Part shown: positions 17,475-26,650 of the stretch, piece by piece
Position numbering within the stretch: the first letter of the stretch is position 1
Layout: every line of letters starts with the position of its first letter
Assembly: GCF_003219815.1 (NCBI RefSeq)
Contig: NZ_QJVD01000027.1
Location: 1 to 47,200, forward strand
Direction of reading: 5' to 3'
Source: Arthrobacter livingstonensis
Lineage (GTDB): Bacteria; Actinomycetota; Actinomycetes; Actinomycetales; Micrococcaceae
DNA length: 47,200 nt
Position numbers and translations under genes: made by a program
The notes under the pieces: generated by a model
The model's database searches: none
What the model was told of the DNA's origin: nothing
What the model saw: the letters and a program-made list of their open reading frames with translations, nothing else

Positions 17475-19402
17475 GCCGTGCCCACCTCTTCCACCAACGG
17501 GTCGCCAAACTGGCTCATGTAAAGATCGTAGTAGAAGGTGCGTTGCTCCAGCAGTTCCCCATGTGTTCCCTGCTCGATGATCTGCCCGTCGTTCATCACC
17601 AGGATCAGGTCGGCGTCCCGGATGGTGGAGAGCCGGTGGGCAATGACAAAGCTGGTCCTGTCCTTGCGGAGGCGGTTCATGGCCTGGCGGATCATGACTT
17701 CGGTGCGGGTGTCCACGGAGCTGGTCGCCTCGTCCAGGATCAAGATGCCGGGGTTGGCGATCCAGGCCCGCGCAATGGTCATCAGCTGCCGCTGCCCCTG
17801 GCTCAGCCCGCCGCCGTCGTCCGTCAGGACCGTGTCGTAGCCGTCGGGGAGTGAACGGACAAAGTGGTCCACGTGGGTGGCCTCGGCGGCCTGGATGATC
17901 TCCGCCTCCGTGGCATCGAGCTTGCCGTAGGCCAGGTTTTCCCGGATGGTGCCGCCAAAGAGCCAGGCGTCCTGGAGGACCATGCCAAACTTCCGGCGCA
18001 GCCCGTCACGGGTGAGTTCGGCCGTGTTGACCCCGTCGATGCTGATCCGCCCCGAGTCGATCTCGTAGAAGCGCATGAGCAGGTTCACCAGCGTCGTCTT
18101 GCCGGCGCCCGTGGGGCCGACAATGGCGACCGTCTCCCCCGGCTCCGCCACCAGGGAAAGATCCTTGATGAGCGGAACACCCTCGTCATAGCTGAAGTTC
18201 ACGTGCTCAAAGACCACGCGGCCCAAGACGGTGCGCAGGGTGGCTGCGGGCACGTGGTCGGGGCGTTGTTCCTTGGCGTCGACCAGCTCAAAGACCCGTT
18301 CGGCCGAGGCCACGCCCGACTGGAGCAGGTTGATCATGCTGCCAATCTGCGCCATGGGCTGGCTGAACTGGCGCGAGTACTGAATGAACGCCTGGACACT
18401 GCCGATCGTCAGGATACCGGAGGCCACCTGGATGCCGCCGAGCACGGCCACCACCACGTAGTTGAGGTTGGAGACAAAGTTCATGCTGGGCATGATGATG
18501 CCGGAGATGAACTGGGCCTTGGCACTGGATTCGTACAGTTCGTCGTTGGAGACCTTGAACTTGGCGATGGCCGCGTCCTGCTGTCCGAAGGCCTTGACGA
18601 TCTCATGGCCGGTGAACATTTCCTCCACGTGCCCGTTGAGGTCGCCGGTGGATTTCCACTGCGCCATGAACTGCACCCGGGAACGCTTGGCGATGACCAC
18701 GGTGATGCCGGCGATGATGGGGATGGTCACCAGGGAGATGACGGCCAACAGCGGGGAGATGGAGAACATCATGCCCAACACGCCCACGACCGTCAGGGCC
18801 GCAATGAGCAGCTGGGTCAGCGTCTGGTTCAGGGTTTGGGAAAAATTGTCGATGTCGTTGGTGACGCGAGAGAGCACGTCCCCGCGCGATTCCTGCTGGA
18901 AGTGGGACATCGGCAGGCGGTCAAGCTTGTCCTCGATCTGCTGGCGCAGCCGGTACATGGCGCGCTGGACAATGCCGGTGGTGATGTAGCCCTGGGACCA
19001 GTTGAAGAAGAACGCCGTGATGTACAGCCCCAGGACGATCATCAGGACCGCGCCCAGCGCGTTCAGGTCCAGGCCCTGGCCCGGGACCACATTCATGCCG
19101 GAGAGCATGTCCGCCAGCTGGCCCTGCCCGCCGGCCCGCAGGGCGGCCACCGCCTGGTCCTTGGTGGTGCCCGCCGGGAACCGGTTGAGCATCTGGCCCA
19201 CGACGCCGTTGAAGATGATGTCCGTGGCATGGCCGAGCACCTTCGGCGCCACGACCGACAGGCCCACTGACACGGCGGCCAGCACCACGACCCAGATCAT
19301 CCGCAGCCTGTCCAGCGCCAGCAGGCCAAGGATGCGCTTGAGGCTGGGGCCGAAGGCCATGGCCTTTTGCGGGGGCGCTCCCCCGCCCCTCATCATGCTC
19401 AT
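17471..19402 (-). CDS. ABC exporter half-transporter, catalytic partner
   Basis: The 643-aa protein has an N-terminal six-helix exporter domain (about residues 30-350), with an insertion of about 60 residues containing GTTKDQAVAALRAGGQGQLADML after the first helix region. The nucleotide-binding domain has Walker A GPTGAGKTT (429), Walker B ILILDE with catalytic E558, D-loop SSVD and switch histidine H589 (IAHRLSTI). Its signature is LSQGQ rather than LSGGQ (533). This fits the heterodimer model in which the degenerate ATP site combines this signature with the partner's Walker motifs. ATGA overlap with the upstream partner shows co-expression. Substrate unknown; multidrug or lipid export is plausible. 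Confidence 0.92.
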   Translation of the reverse strand: MSMMRGGGAPPQKAMAFGPSLKRILGLLALDRLRMIWVVVLAAVSVGLSVVAPKVLGHATDIIFNGVVGQMLNRFPAGTTKDQAVAALRAGGQGQLADMLSGMNVVPGQGLDLNALGAVLMIVLGLYITAFFFNWSQGYITTGIVQRAMYRLRQQIEDKLDRLPMSHFQQESRGDVLSRVTNDIDNFSQTLNQTLTQLLIAALTVVGVLGMMFSISPLLAVISLVTIPIIAGITVVIAKRSRVQFMAQWKSTGDLNGHVEEMFTGHEIVKAFGQQDAAIAKFKVSNDELYESSAKAQFISGIIMPSMNFVSNLNYVVVAVLGGIQVASGILTIGSVQAFIQYSRQFSQPMAQIGSMINLLQSGVASAERVFELVDAKEQRPDHVPAATLRTVLGRVVFEHVNFSYDEGVPLIKDLSLVAEPGETVAIVGPTGAGKTTLVNLLMRFYEIDSGRISIDGVNTAELTRDGLRRKFGMVLQDAWLFGGTIRENLAYGKLDATEAEIIQAAEATHVDHFVRSLPDGYDTVLTDDGGGLSQGQRQLMTIARAWIANPGILILDEATSSVDTRTEVMIRQAMNRLRKDRTSFVIAHRLSTIRDADLILVMNDGQIIEQGTHGELLEQRTFYYDLYMSQFGDPLVEEVGTA

Positions 19403-21141
19403 GCTACGTTCTCCCTGTCCTCTTCGGTGAGCTGCGAGGTGACAATTTCCTGGTACGTGGGGCAGTTGTCCATGAGTTCCTCATGCGTGCCCTGGCCCAC
19501 CAGCCTGCCTTCGTCCAGTACCAGTATGTTGTCGGCGTGCCGGATGGTGCCCACGCGCTGGGCCACCACCAGCACGGCGGCATCGGTGGTGACGGGCTTG
19601 AGCGCGGCGCGCAGCTTCGCGTCGGTGGCATAGTCGAGGGCGGAAAAGCTGTCGTCAAAAAGGTACAGCGAGGGGTTGCCCACCACCGCCCGAGCAATGC
19701 ACAGCCGCTGCCGCTGGCCGCCGGAGACATTGGAGCCGCTTTGCTCGATCGGCGCGTCCAGTCCGCCCGGCATCCCCCGGACGAAGTCGGCGGCCTGCGC
19801 CACCTCAAGGGCTGCCCAAAGCTCGTCGTCGGTGGCGTCCGGACTGCCCATGCGCACATTGGAGGCCACGGTGCCGCTGAACAGGTAGGCCTTCTGCGGG
19901 ACCAGGCCGATGGAGCCGCGCAGCGACTGGAGCGTGACGGCGCGGATGTCGTGCCCGCCCAGCTCAAGGCGGCCTGCCGTGGCATCGAGCAGCCGCGGCA
20001 GGAGATTCACCAGGGTCGACTTGCCGCTGCCGGTGGAGCCGATCACCGCCGTCGTGGTTCCGGGGGCCGCATCAAAGCTGACGCCGGACAGCACGGGGTC
20101 CTGGGCGCCGGGGTACGAGAAGGTGGCGTCGCGGATCGAGAGGCTCCCGTCCAGCCGCGCCACGGCAAGCGAATCAGGGGTGTCCACGACGGAGGATTCC
20201 GTGTCCAGGACCTCTTGGATGCGTTCGGCGCTCACGGCCGCCCGCGGGATCATCATGAACATGAACATGGCCATCATGACGGACATGAGGATCTGCATGA
20301 TGTAGCTCAGGAAGGCCGTCAGGGCGCCAATCTGCATGCTGCCGGCATCGATGCGCTGGCCGCCAAACCACAGCACGCCGACGCTGGTGACGTTGACGAC
20401 GAAAAAGATGGTGGGGAACATCAGCGACAGCAACCGGCCGGCCCGCAGCTGTGAGGCGGTCAGGGCGCCGTTGGCGGTGGCGAAGCGTTCGGCCTCATAA
20501 TCGCGGCGCACAAAGGCGCGGATGACGCTGATGCCGGTGATCTGCTCGCGCAGCACGCCGTTGATGTCGTCCAACTGGTGCTGGACCTTGCGGAAGGTGG
20601 GGACCAGGACGCGCACAATCATGGCGATGGCGATGATGAGCACGGGCAGAATCACCAGCAGCAGTCCGGACAGGGGCACGTCCTGCTTCATGGCCATGAT
20701 GATTCCACCAATGCACATGATGGGTGCGGTGACCATGAGGGTGAAGGACATCAGCGTCAGCATCTGCACCTGCTGGACGTCATTGGTGGTGCGGGTGATC
20801 AGCGACGGCGCGCCAATGATGCCGACCTCCTGGGCGGAAAACGTCTCCACCTTGTTGAACAGATCCCGACGCACCTGCCGGCCCACGCCCATGGCCAGCC
20901 GCGCGCTGAGGAACGTGGCCGCTATGGCGCAGATGACCTGCCCGGCCGTGATTAGCAGCATCCAGCCGCCCAGGTTGAAGATGAGCGCGGTGTTGCCCTT
21001 GACCACGCCGTCGTCGATGATGTCCGCGTTGAGGGTGGGCAGGTACAGCGTGCCCAGGGTGGAGAGGAACTGCAGCACCACTATTGAAATGAGTGGAACC
21101 TTGTGCGGCGCCAAATTGTGCGCTATCAAGCGGTACAGCAC
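19399..21141 (-). CDS. ABC exporter half-transporter with degenerate ATPase site
   Basis: The 580-aa protein starts with six transmembrane helices (about residues 15-310), then a nucleotide-binding domain with Walker A GSTGSGKST (368) and a normal signature VSGGQ (472). Walker B ends LFDD, so Asp497 takes the place of the catalytic glutamate, and the switch position is Gln528 (VVAQRVGTI) instead of His. These changes match the degenerate subunit of heterodimeric exporters such as TM287/288, BmrCD and LmrCD. GTG 21141 has a strong AGGAGG. It is the first gene of the operon, followed with overlaps by its partner and a GntR regulator. Confidence 0.93.
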   Translation of the reverse strand: MLYRLIAHNLAPHKVPLISIVVLQFLSTLGTLYLPTLNADIIDDGVVKGNTALIFNLGGWMLLITAGQVICAIAATFLSARLAMGVGRQVRRDLFNKVETFSAQEVGIIGAPSLITRTTNDVQQVQMLTLMSFTLMVTAPIMCIGGIIMAMKQDVPLSGLLLVILPVLIIAIAMIVRVLVPTFRKVQHQLDDINGVLREQITGISVIRAFVRRDYEAERFATANGALTASQLRAGRLLSLMFPTIFFVVNVTSVGVLWFGGQRIDAGSMQIGALTAFLSYIMQILMSVMMAMFMFMMIPRAAVSAERIQEVLDTESSVVDTPDSLAVARLDGSLSIRDATFSYPGAQDPVLSGVSFDAAPGTTTAVIGSTGSGKSTLVNLLPRLLDATAGRLELGGHDIRAVTLQSLRGSIGLVPQKAYLFSGTVASNVRMGSPDATDDELWAALEVAQAADFVRGMPGGLDAPIEQSGSNVSGGQRQRLCIARAVVGNPSLYLFDDSFSALDYATDAKLRAALKPVTTDAAVLVVAQRVGTIRHADNILVLDEGRLVGQGTHEELMDNCPTYQEIVTSQLTEEDRENVA

Positions 21142-21172
21142 GATTCCTCCTGGTGGCGCCGGCCCACAGCGC

Positions 21173-21198
21173 GTAGCTTCGTTCAGCTAACAAACTAC
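21173..21198 (-). promoter_or_regulatory. Candidate GntR operator upstream of the ABC exporter operon
   Basis: On the minus strand an imperfect dyad TTTGTT-N5-AACGAA is bracketed by GTAG and CTAC. It lies about 32-57 bp upstream of the first exporter gene. The position and the GntR gene at the operon's end suggest autoregulation. No clear -10/-35 pair is visible. Confidence 0.4.
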
Positions 21199-21283
21199 TC
21201 CCACAAGCCTGCCTTGTCAGCGCAGTTTTCTCTGGGCATATTTTGGCCCGTGGCTGGCAGTTCCCCTGCCGGCACGACGCCGG

Positions 21284-21346
21284 TGGGCCCACGCGCCCGA
21301 GGGGCCCGGGCTGACGCGCCAGCGTTAGCCGGGGAGGTCGTGGGGA
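21284..21346 (-). repeat. Stop-anchored hairpin repeat, copy D with a different stem
   Basis: This copy shares the flanks of the family (TGGGCCCACGCGCCCGAGG at left, GTGGGGA against the stop at right). It has its own stem: GGCTGACGC and GCGTTAGCC with loop GCCA, extended by CCC/GGG past one mismatch. The PIG-L gene mRNA reads TAG-TCCCCA. The only non-Watson-Crick stem pair inside the 9-bp arm is G-T on the plus strand. The sequence has changed but pairing is kept. Confidence 0.85.
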
Positions 21347-22045
21347 CTAGCCGTAAAGTTCGAACCGCACCATGCCGCCGGCCGTCACCATTTCCACCTG
21401 CCGGCGGGCCTGCTCGCCCGCCGGTTCCGCGCCCAGCGCCTTGAGGTATTCGCTGTGTTCGGCCAGCGAGGCCACGGCCCGTTCAATGCTGCGGGCACTG
21501 ACGGGCTGGGCGTGGGTGGGGGTGGGCGAGCTGATGGCCACCTTGCCCACTTTGTGACGGGACAGCCCCTCGTCCAGCAGTTCGGGGAAAATCCAATCGT
21601 TGTCGGCGTCGGACACGGCGTCCAGGACGCCGCGGCCCACGGCGCGGTGGTCGGCGCTGTTCCAGCGGCCCGGGCCCCACTCGTCGCGGTGGTTAAGTGT
21701 GAGCACCAGCTCCGGCTTGACGCTGCGGATGTGCCGGGCCAGGTCGCGGCGCAGCGCCAGGCCCTCCTGGATCCGCCCGTCGGGGTGGTCGAGGAAGGCC
21801 AGCCCGGCAACGCCCACCCGGAGGCAGGCGTTTTGCTGTTCCCGCACGCGCAGGGGTCCCGACTGTTCAGGCGCCACCCCGGCAATGCCTGCCTCCCCGC
21901 GGGTGGCCAGCAGGTAATGGACACTCTTGCCGCTTTCGGTCCATTCCGCGACGGCGGCGGCCATGCCGTATTCCGGGTCGTCGGGATGGGCCACGATCAC
22001 CAGCGCGGTCTGCCAGTCCAGTGGAAATGCCGCCAAGTCAGCCAT
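21347..22045 (-). CDS. PIG-L/LmbE-family deacetylase
   Basis: This 232-aa protein carries the zinc-binding motif VIVAHPDDPEYGMAAAVAEW (A-H-P-D-D-x-E) near residue 18 and LTLNHRDEWGPGRWNSADHRAVG near 115, whose histidines complete the metal site. Family members hydrolyse N-acetyl groups from sugars or small conjugates; MshB and Mca of mycothiol metabolism are known actinobacterial relatives. This protein is shorter than those, so its substrate is open. GGGAG precedes ATG 22045. It lies 12 bp after the Tam-like methyltransferase, probably in one transcript. Its stop codon abuts repeat D. Confidence 0.88.
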   Translation of the reverse strand: MADLAAFPLDWQTALVIVAHPDDPEYGMAAAVAEWTESGKSVHYLLATRGEAGIAGVAPEQSGPLRVREQQNACLRVGVAGLAFLDHPDGRIQEGLALRRDLARHIRSVKPELVLTLNHRDEWGPGRWNSADHRAVGRGVLDAVSDADNDWIFPELLDEGLSRHKVGKVAISSPTPTHAQPVSARSIERAVASLAEHSEYLKALGAEPAGEQARRQVEMVTAGGMVRFELYG

Positions 22046-22057
22046 GACTGCTCCCTT

Positions 22058-22873
22058 TCATAGTTTTTGGCCTATCATGAAGATCCGCCGGAACGGATAG
22101 ATGGTGCCAAATTCGTCTGCGGGGTAGGCCTCCTCAAGCAGCGCTGAATACTCCGCCTCAAATTCCCGCCCCTCGGCAACACCGAGCGCCTGAAGCACGG
22201 GGCGCAGCCCGGTGCCCCGGACCCAGTTCAACACCGGCGCCTCCCCCGGCAGCAGCTGGTTGTAGGTGGTTTCCCACACGTCCGCCCTGGCGCCGCCGCG
22301 CAGGAGGAGTTCATGATACCGGCCCGGCCCCCACACGGCGTCGTCGTGGCGCAGTACGCCGTCGAGCCGCTTCCGCCACCGCGGCGACTGTGCCACCTGG
22401 CGCATCAGCGTGTGTGACGGTGAGGAGAAATTGCCCGGCACCTGCACGGCCAGCCACGCACCGGGCGCCATGGCGCCCAGCCAGCCGGCCATGAGGTCCG
22501 GGTGTCCGGGCACCCATTGCAGGGCGGCGTTGGAGACCACCACGTCCGTGTCCGGCCCGGGGGTCCAGCCCTGGATGTCCGCCAGCCCAAAGGTGAGGTT
22601 CGCAGGGACGGGCGTGCCGGCGTCGTGCGCGTTGTTATCAAGTGTTTGGGCCGCCGCCACCATGTCCGGGGAGCTGTCCAGGCCCCGCACCCGGGCAGCA
22701 GGCCAGCGCCGGGCCAGCGTGGCCGTCAGGTTGCCGGGACCGCAGCCAAGGTCCACCACGCGCCGCGGCTCGGACGCCGTGATGCGGGCGGTGAGGTCGA
22801 AGAAGGGGCGGTTGCGGAAGTCGCCGAATTCCACGTATTTCGACGGGTCCCAGCCGAGTTGTGTTGTTCCCAT
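22058..22873 (-). CDS. tam: Trans-aconitate 2-methyltransferase-like SAM methyltransferase
   Basis: The 271-aa protein has class I methyltransferase motifs: VVDLGCGPGNLTATLARRWP near residue 37 (SAM motif I), VRGLDSSPDMV near 60, and VVVSNAALQWVPGHPDLM near 108, typical of Tam enzymes. WDPSKYVEFGDFRNRPFFDL at the N-terminus also fits Tam. Tam methylates trans-aconitate, an inhibitor of aconitase that forms spontaneously. ATG 22873 is chosen by alignment; the ribosome binding site is weak. The gene is divergent from the helicase with only 43 bp between the starts. Confidence 0.88.
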   Translation of the reverse strand: MGTTQLGWDPSKYVEFGDFRNRPFFDLTARITASEPRRVVDLGCGPGNLTATLARRWPAARVRGLDSSPDMVAAAQTLDNNAHDAGTPVPANLTFGLADIQGWTPGPDTDVVVSNAALQWVPGHPDLMAGWLGAMAPGAWLAVQVPGNFSSPSHTLMRQVAQSPRWRKRLDGVLRHDDAVWGPGRYHELLLRGGARADVWETTYNQLLPGEAPVLNWVRGTGLRPVLQALGVAEGREFEAEYSALLEEAYPADEFGTIYPFRRIFMIGQKL

Positions 22874-22901
22874 GGCGTTAACCTGCCACAGCCACCGCCC
22901 G

Positions 22902-22907
22902 TAGACT
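22902..22907 (+). promoter_or_regulatory. -10 element of the helicase gene
   Basis: TAGACT ends 9 bp before ATG 22917, so the transcript should have only 2-3 leader bases. GGGGGAACC lies between but would be mostly untranscribed or too short to act as a ribosome binding site. Confidence 0.5.
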
Positions 22908-22916
22908 GGGGGAACC

Positions 22917-25454
22917 ATGAACCTTCTTGAACAACTCTCCGGCCTTGACCCCAAATCCTCCAGCGATGATGACGTCCTGGAGGCGTTTTTGGAATGGACC
23001 ATGGACCGGGGGCTGGAACTCTATCCGGCGCAGGAAGATGCCGCGATGGAGCTGGTGAGCGGGAACAATGTGATCCTTTCCACCCCCACGGGTTCGGGCA
23101 AGTCGCTGGTGGCCATTGCCGCGCATTTCAACGCCATGGCGCGCGGTGCCGCGAGCTATTACACGGCCCCGATCAAGGCGCTCGTCTCGGAGAAGTTCTT
23201 TGCCCTGTGCGAGATCTTCGGGGCGGAGAACGTGGGCATGGTCACCGGGGACTCCTCCGTCAACCAGGACGCACCGATCATTTGCTGCACGGCGGAAATC
23301 CTGGCCAACATTGCCCTGCGCGAAGGCGATAACGCCGACGCGGGCGTGGTCATCATGGATGAGTTCCACTACTACTCCGACCCGCAGCGCGGCTGGGCGT
23401 GGCAGCTGCCGCTGCTGGAGCTGCCGCAGTCGCAGTTCCTGCTCATGAGCGCCACCCTGGGCGACGTCAGCCGCTTTGAAAAGGAGCTCACGGAACTCAC
23501 GAACCGCAACACCACCACCGTGTCCTCGGCCGTGCGCCCCATCCCGCTGCACTACTACTACGTGACCACCGGCGTCCACGAATCGCTGGAGGAGCTGCTC
23601 GCCACCAAGCAGGTGCCCGTCTACGTGGTGCACTTCAGCCAGGCCGAAGCCATTGACCGGGCCCAAAACCTGATGAGCATCAACGTTTGCACCCGGGAGG
23701 AAAAGGACAGGATCGGCGAGCTGGTTGCCGGCTTCCGCTTCTCCGCCGGCTTCGGCAAGACACTCAACCGGCTGGTCCGGCACGGCATCGGCGTGCACCA
23801 TGCCGGCATGCTGCCCAAGTACCGCCGCCTGGTGGAGCAGCTGGCCCAAGCCGGGCTGCTGAAGGTCATCTGCGGCACCGACACCCTGGGCGTGGGCATC
23901 AATGTGCCCATCCGCACCGTTTTGATGACGGCCCTGAGCAAGTACGACGGCGTGCGCACCCGCGTGCTTCAGGTGCGCGAATTCCAGCAGATCGCCGGCC
24001 GCGCCGGCCGGGCCGGCTACGACACGGCCGGAACCGTCATGGTTCAGGCGCCCGAGCACGTCATCGAGAACACGAAGTCCATGGCCAAGGCCGTGGCCAA
24101 GTTCGGCGACGATGCCAAGAAGCTGCGCCAGGTGGTGAAAAAGAAGCCGCAGCAGGGCTTTGTCAGCTGGGGCGAACCCACGTTCACCCGGCTGAGTGAA
24201 TCAGTGCCGGAGCCCCTGACCTCCAGCTTCACCGTCACCCACGCCATGCTGCTGAACCTGCTGGAACGCCCGGGCGACCCTTTCCACGCGGCACGGAAGC
24301 TGCTGACGGAAAACCATGAGTCCCCGTCGGCGCAGCGCAAGCTGATCCGCAAGGCCTTGGGCATCTACCGCGAGCTGCTCGGTGCCGGCATTGTCGAGCG
24401 CATCCCGGAGGACGAGCTGGAGTCCGACGGCCGCACAGTCCGGCTCACCACCCACCTGCAAATGAATTTTGCGCTGAACCAGCCGCTCTCCCCCTTCGCC
24501 CTGGCAGCCCTGGAACTGCTTGACCCCGAATCCCCCAGCTACGCCCTGGACGTCATTTCCGTCATTGAGTCCACGCTGGAAAAGCCGCGGCAGATCCTCA
24601 GCGCCCAGCTCAAGCGCACCCGCACCGAGAAGGTGGCGGCCATGAAGAGCGAGGGTATTGAGTACGACGAACGCATGGCCATCCTGGACGAGGTCACGTA
24701 CCCGATGCCGCTGTCCGAGATGCTGTTCGGGGCCTTTGAGGTGTACCGCAAGGCCGCCCCCTGGGTGGGCGACTTTGAACTGAGCCCCAAGTCCATCATT
24801 CGCGACATGTACGAGCGGGCCATGAACTTTGGCGAATACGTCCAGTACTACTCGCTGGCCCGTTCTGAAGGCATCGTGCTGCGCTATCTGACGGACGCCT
24901 ACAAGGCGCTGCGCCAGACTGTCCCGCGGGACGCGCTCCGCGAGGACTTGGAGGACATCATTTCCTGGCTCGGCGAGCTGGTCCGGCAGGTGGATTCCAG
25001 CCTGCTTGACGAATGGGAAAAGATGACGAACGGCGAGGTGGAGGAGCCGCTGGCCGAGTCAGCCCTTCCTCCGGTGCCGCCAAAGCTGACCGACAACCAC
25101 CGCGCCTTCCGGGTGATGGTGCGCAACGAGCTGTTCCGCCGCGTGGAGCTGGCGGCCGACGACGACTTTGAGGCACTCGGCGAGCTCGACGGCGACCACG
25201 GCTGGGGTGCCGACCGGTGGGCCGACGCCCTGGACGCGTATTGGGACGAACACGAGTTCATCGAGGCCGGCCCCGCCGCCCGCGGACCGGCGCTGCTTCA
25301 CATCACGGAGGGTCCCACGTCGTGGAAGGTCCGGCAGGTCCTGGCCGATCCCGAAGGCAACCACGACTGGTCCATCACGGCCACGGTGGACCTGGAGGCA
25401 TCCAACGAAAGCGGAGCCGCCGTCGTCCGGCTGGAGGACTTCAGCCGGCTGTAA
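22917..25454 (+). CDS. DEAD/DEAH-box (Ski2-like) helicase with actinobacterial C-terminal domain
   Basis: The 845-aa protein has superfamily 2 helicase motifs in order: Q-like LYPAQEDAAMELVSG, Walker A STPTGSGKS (55-63), TAPIKALVSEK motif Ia, DEFH (148-151), MSAT (177-180), HHAGMLPKYRRLVEQL, GTDTLGVGINVPIRTV and QIAGRAGRAGYDTAG. This helicase core resembles Ski2/Mtr4-like RNA helicases. The long C-terminal part resembles the DUF3516 region found in actinobacterial proteins of this group. The role is probably RNA unwinding, though DNA is not excluded. Alcohol dehydrogenase follows after 36 bp. Confidence 0.9.
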   Translation: MNLLEQLSGLDPKSSSDDDVLEAFLEWTMDRGLELYPAQEDAAMELVSGNNVILSTPTGSGKSLVAIAAHFNAMARGAASYYTAPIKALVSEKFFALCEIFGAENVGMVTGDSSVNQDAPIICCTAEILANIALREGDNADAGVVIMDEFHYYSDPQRGWAWQLPLLELPQSQFLLMSATLGDVSRFEKELTELTNRNTTTVSSAVRPIPLHYYYVTTGVHESLEELLATKQVPVYVVHFSQAEAIDRAQNLMSINVCTREEKDRIGELVAGFRFSAGFGKTLNRLVRHGIGVHHAGMLPKYRRLVEQLAQAGLLKVICGTDTLGVGINVPIRTVLMTALSKYDGVRTRVLQVREFQQIAGRAGRAGYDTAGTVMVQAPEHVIENTKSMAKAVAKFGDDAKKLRQVVKKKPQQGFVSWGEPTFTRLSESVPEPLTSSFTVTHAMLLNLLERPGDPFHAARKLLTENHESPSAQRKLIRKALGIYRELLGAGIVERIPEDELESDGRTVRLTTHLQMNFALNQPLSPFALAALELLDPESPSYALDVISVIESTLEKPRQILSAQLKRTRTEKVAAMKSEGIEYDERMAILDEVTYPMPLSEMLFGAFEVYRKAAPWVGDFELSPKSIIRDMYERAMNFGEYVQYYSLARSEGIVLRYLTDAYKALRQTVPRDALREDLEDIISWLGELVRQVDSSLLDEWEKMTNGEVEEPLAESALPPVPPKLTDNHRAFRVMVRNELFRRVELAADDDFEALGELDGDHGWGADRWADALDAYWDEHEFIEAGPAARGPALLHITEGPTSWKVRQVLADPEGNHDWSITATVDLEASNESGAAVVRLEDFSRL

Positions 25455-25490
25455 CAGATCCACCTGGCACTCCCACCGAAAGGCCATCCC

Positions 25491-26609
25491 ATGCGAGCCG
25501 CAGTCCTCCGTTTCACAGTTCCCGCCGGAACCAGCTACTCGAGCGCGAAGCCGCTGGTGATTGAAGATCTGGAGGTCCCGGAGCCGCGCGCGGGCGAACT
25601 CGGGGTGCGCATCGTCTACTCCAGCCTCTGCCATTCCGACCTGTCCGTGGTGGACGGTTCCCGTGTCCGGCCGCTGCCCATGGCGTTGGGCCACGAGGCG
25701 GTCGGGCGCGTCACCACCCTGGGCGCCGGCGTGAGCGACGTGGCCGTCGGAGACCACGTCGTGCTGGTGTTCGTGCCGAGCTGTGGCAGCTGCCGGGCCT
25801 GTACGGCGGGGCGGCCGGCACTGTGCCACCGGGGCGCCGCGGCCAACGGTTCCGGTGACCTTTTGCATGGGGAAGCACTGCTGAAAACCGCCGACGGTCA
25901 GCGGGTCAACCACCACCTGGGGGTCTCCGCCTTCGCCGACTACGCCGTGGTTGCCCGCGAATCCGCGGTGGTCATCGACGACGACGTGCCCGATGCCGTG
26001 GCCGCGATGTTCGGCTGCGCCGTGCTGACGGGCGCGGGTGCCGTTCGCCACACGGCCGCCGTGCAGCCCGGCCAGTCGGTCGTGGTCTTCGGTTTGGGGG
26101 CCGTGGGCCTCTCCGCCGTCATGGCGGCAAGGCTTGCGGGGGCGTCGGCGGTCATTGCGATCGACCCGATTGCGGCCAAGCACCGGCTTGCCCTGGACTG
26201 CGGCGCGAGCGCGGCGGGGACACCGGCAGATGCGGCCCGGCTCGTGGCCGAAGCCTCCGGGGACGGCGTTGACGTGGCCATCGAGGCCGTGGGATCGGCG
26301 GCGGTGATCGCTTCCTGCCTGGAGCTGGTCACCCGGGGCGGCGCCGTCGTCTCCGTCGGGTTGCCGCATCCTGACGCCGAACTGCTTGTTCCCGCACTCC
26401 AGTTCGCCGGAGCCGGCAAGCGTCTGCTCGGTTCCTACATGGGCGATGCCGTGCCGGCGCAGGACATTCCGCTCTACCTCCAATACTGGCGGGAGGGGAA
26501 GCTTCCCGTGGAACTGCTGCACACGGACACCAGGCCGCTCACAGAAATCAACGAAGGACTGGATGACCTGGCGGCGGGCCGTGTGGTGCGCCGGCTGTTC
26601 GAGGCGTAA
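25491..26609 (+). CDS. Zinc-dependent alcohol dehydrogenase (MDR superfamily)
   Basis: The 372-aa protein has the catalytic zinc ligands C47 (SSLCHSD) and GHE at 67-69. The structural zinc loop is C98-x2-C101-x2-C104-x7-C112, and the NAD(P) motif VVFGLGAVGLSAV is near residue 198. This resembles class III-like or aryl/benzyl alcohol dehydrogenases, so it probably oxidises a primary alcohol or reduces an aldehyde with NAD(H); the substrate cannot be read. AAAGG precedes ATG 25491. It lies 36 bp after the helicase and may be read through from it, and it converges on the MHS transporter. Confidence 0.9.
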   Translation: MRAAVLRFTVPAGTSYSSAKPLVIEDLEVPEPRAGELGVRIVYSSLCHSDLSVVDGSRVRPLPMALGHEAVGRVTTLGAGVSDVAVGDHVVLVFVPSCGSCRACTAGRPALCHRGAAANGSGDLLHGEALLKTADGQRVNHHLGVSAFADYAVVARESAVVIDDDVPDAVAAMFGCAVLTGAGAVRHTAAVQPGQSVVVFGLGAVGLSAVMAARLAGASAVIAIDPIAAKHRLALDCGASAAGTPADAARLVAEASGDGVDVAIEAVGSAAVIASCLELVTRGGAVVSVGLPHPDAELLVPALQFAGAGKRLLGSYMGDAVPAQDIPLYLQYWREGKLPVELLHTDTRPLTEINEGLDDLAAGRVVRRLFEA

Positions 26610-26650
26610 GCGCCACCCCGGACGCACGCCCCGCCGCAGTGCATGGGCGC

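Noticed and set aside
21284-21346. Plain intrinsic terminators as full explanation of the repeats
   Set aside because: The hairpins could terminate, but there is no T-run. The conserved outer sequences (TCCCCA edge, TGGGCCCA edge) and the fixed distance to the stop codon are not needed for termination.
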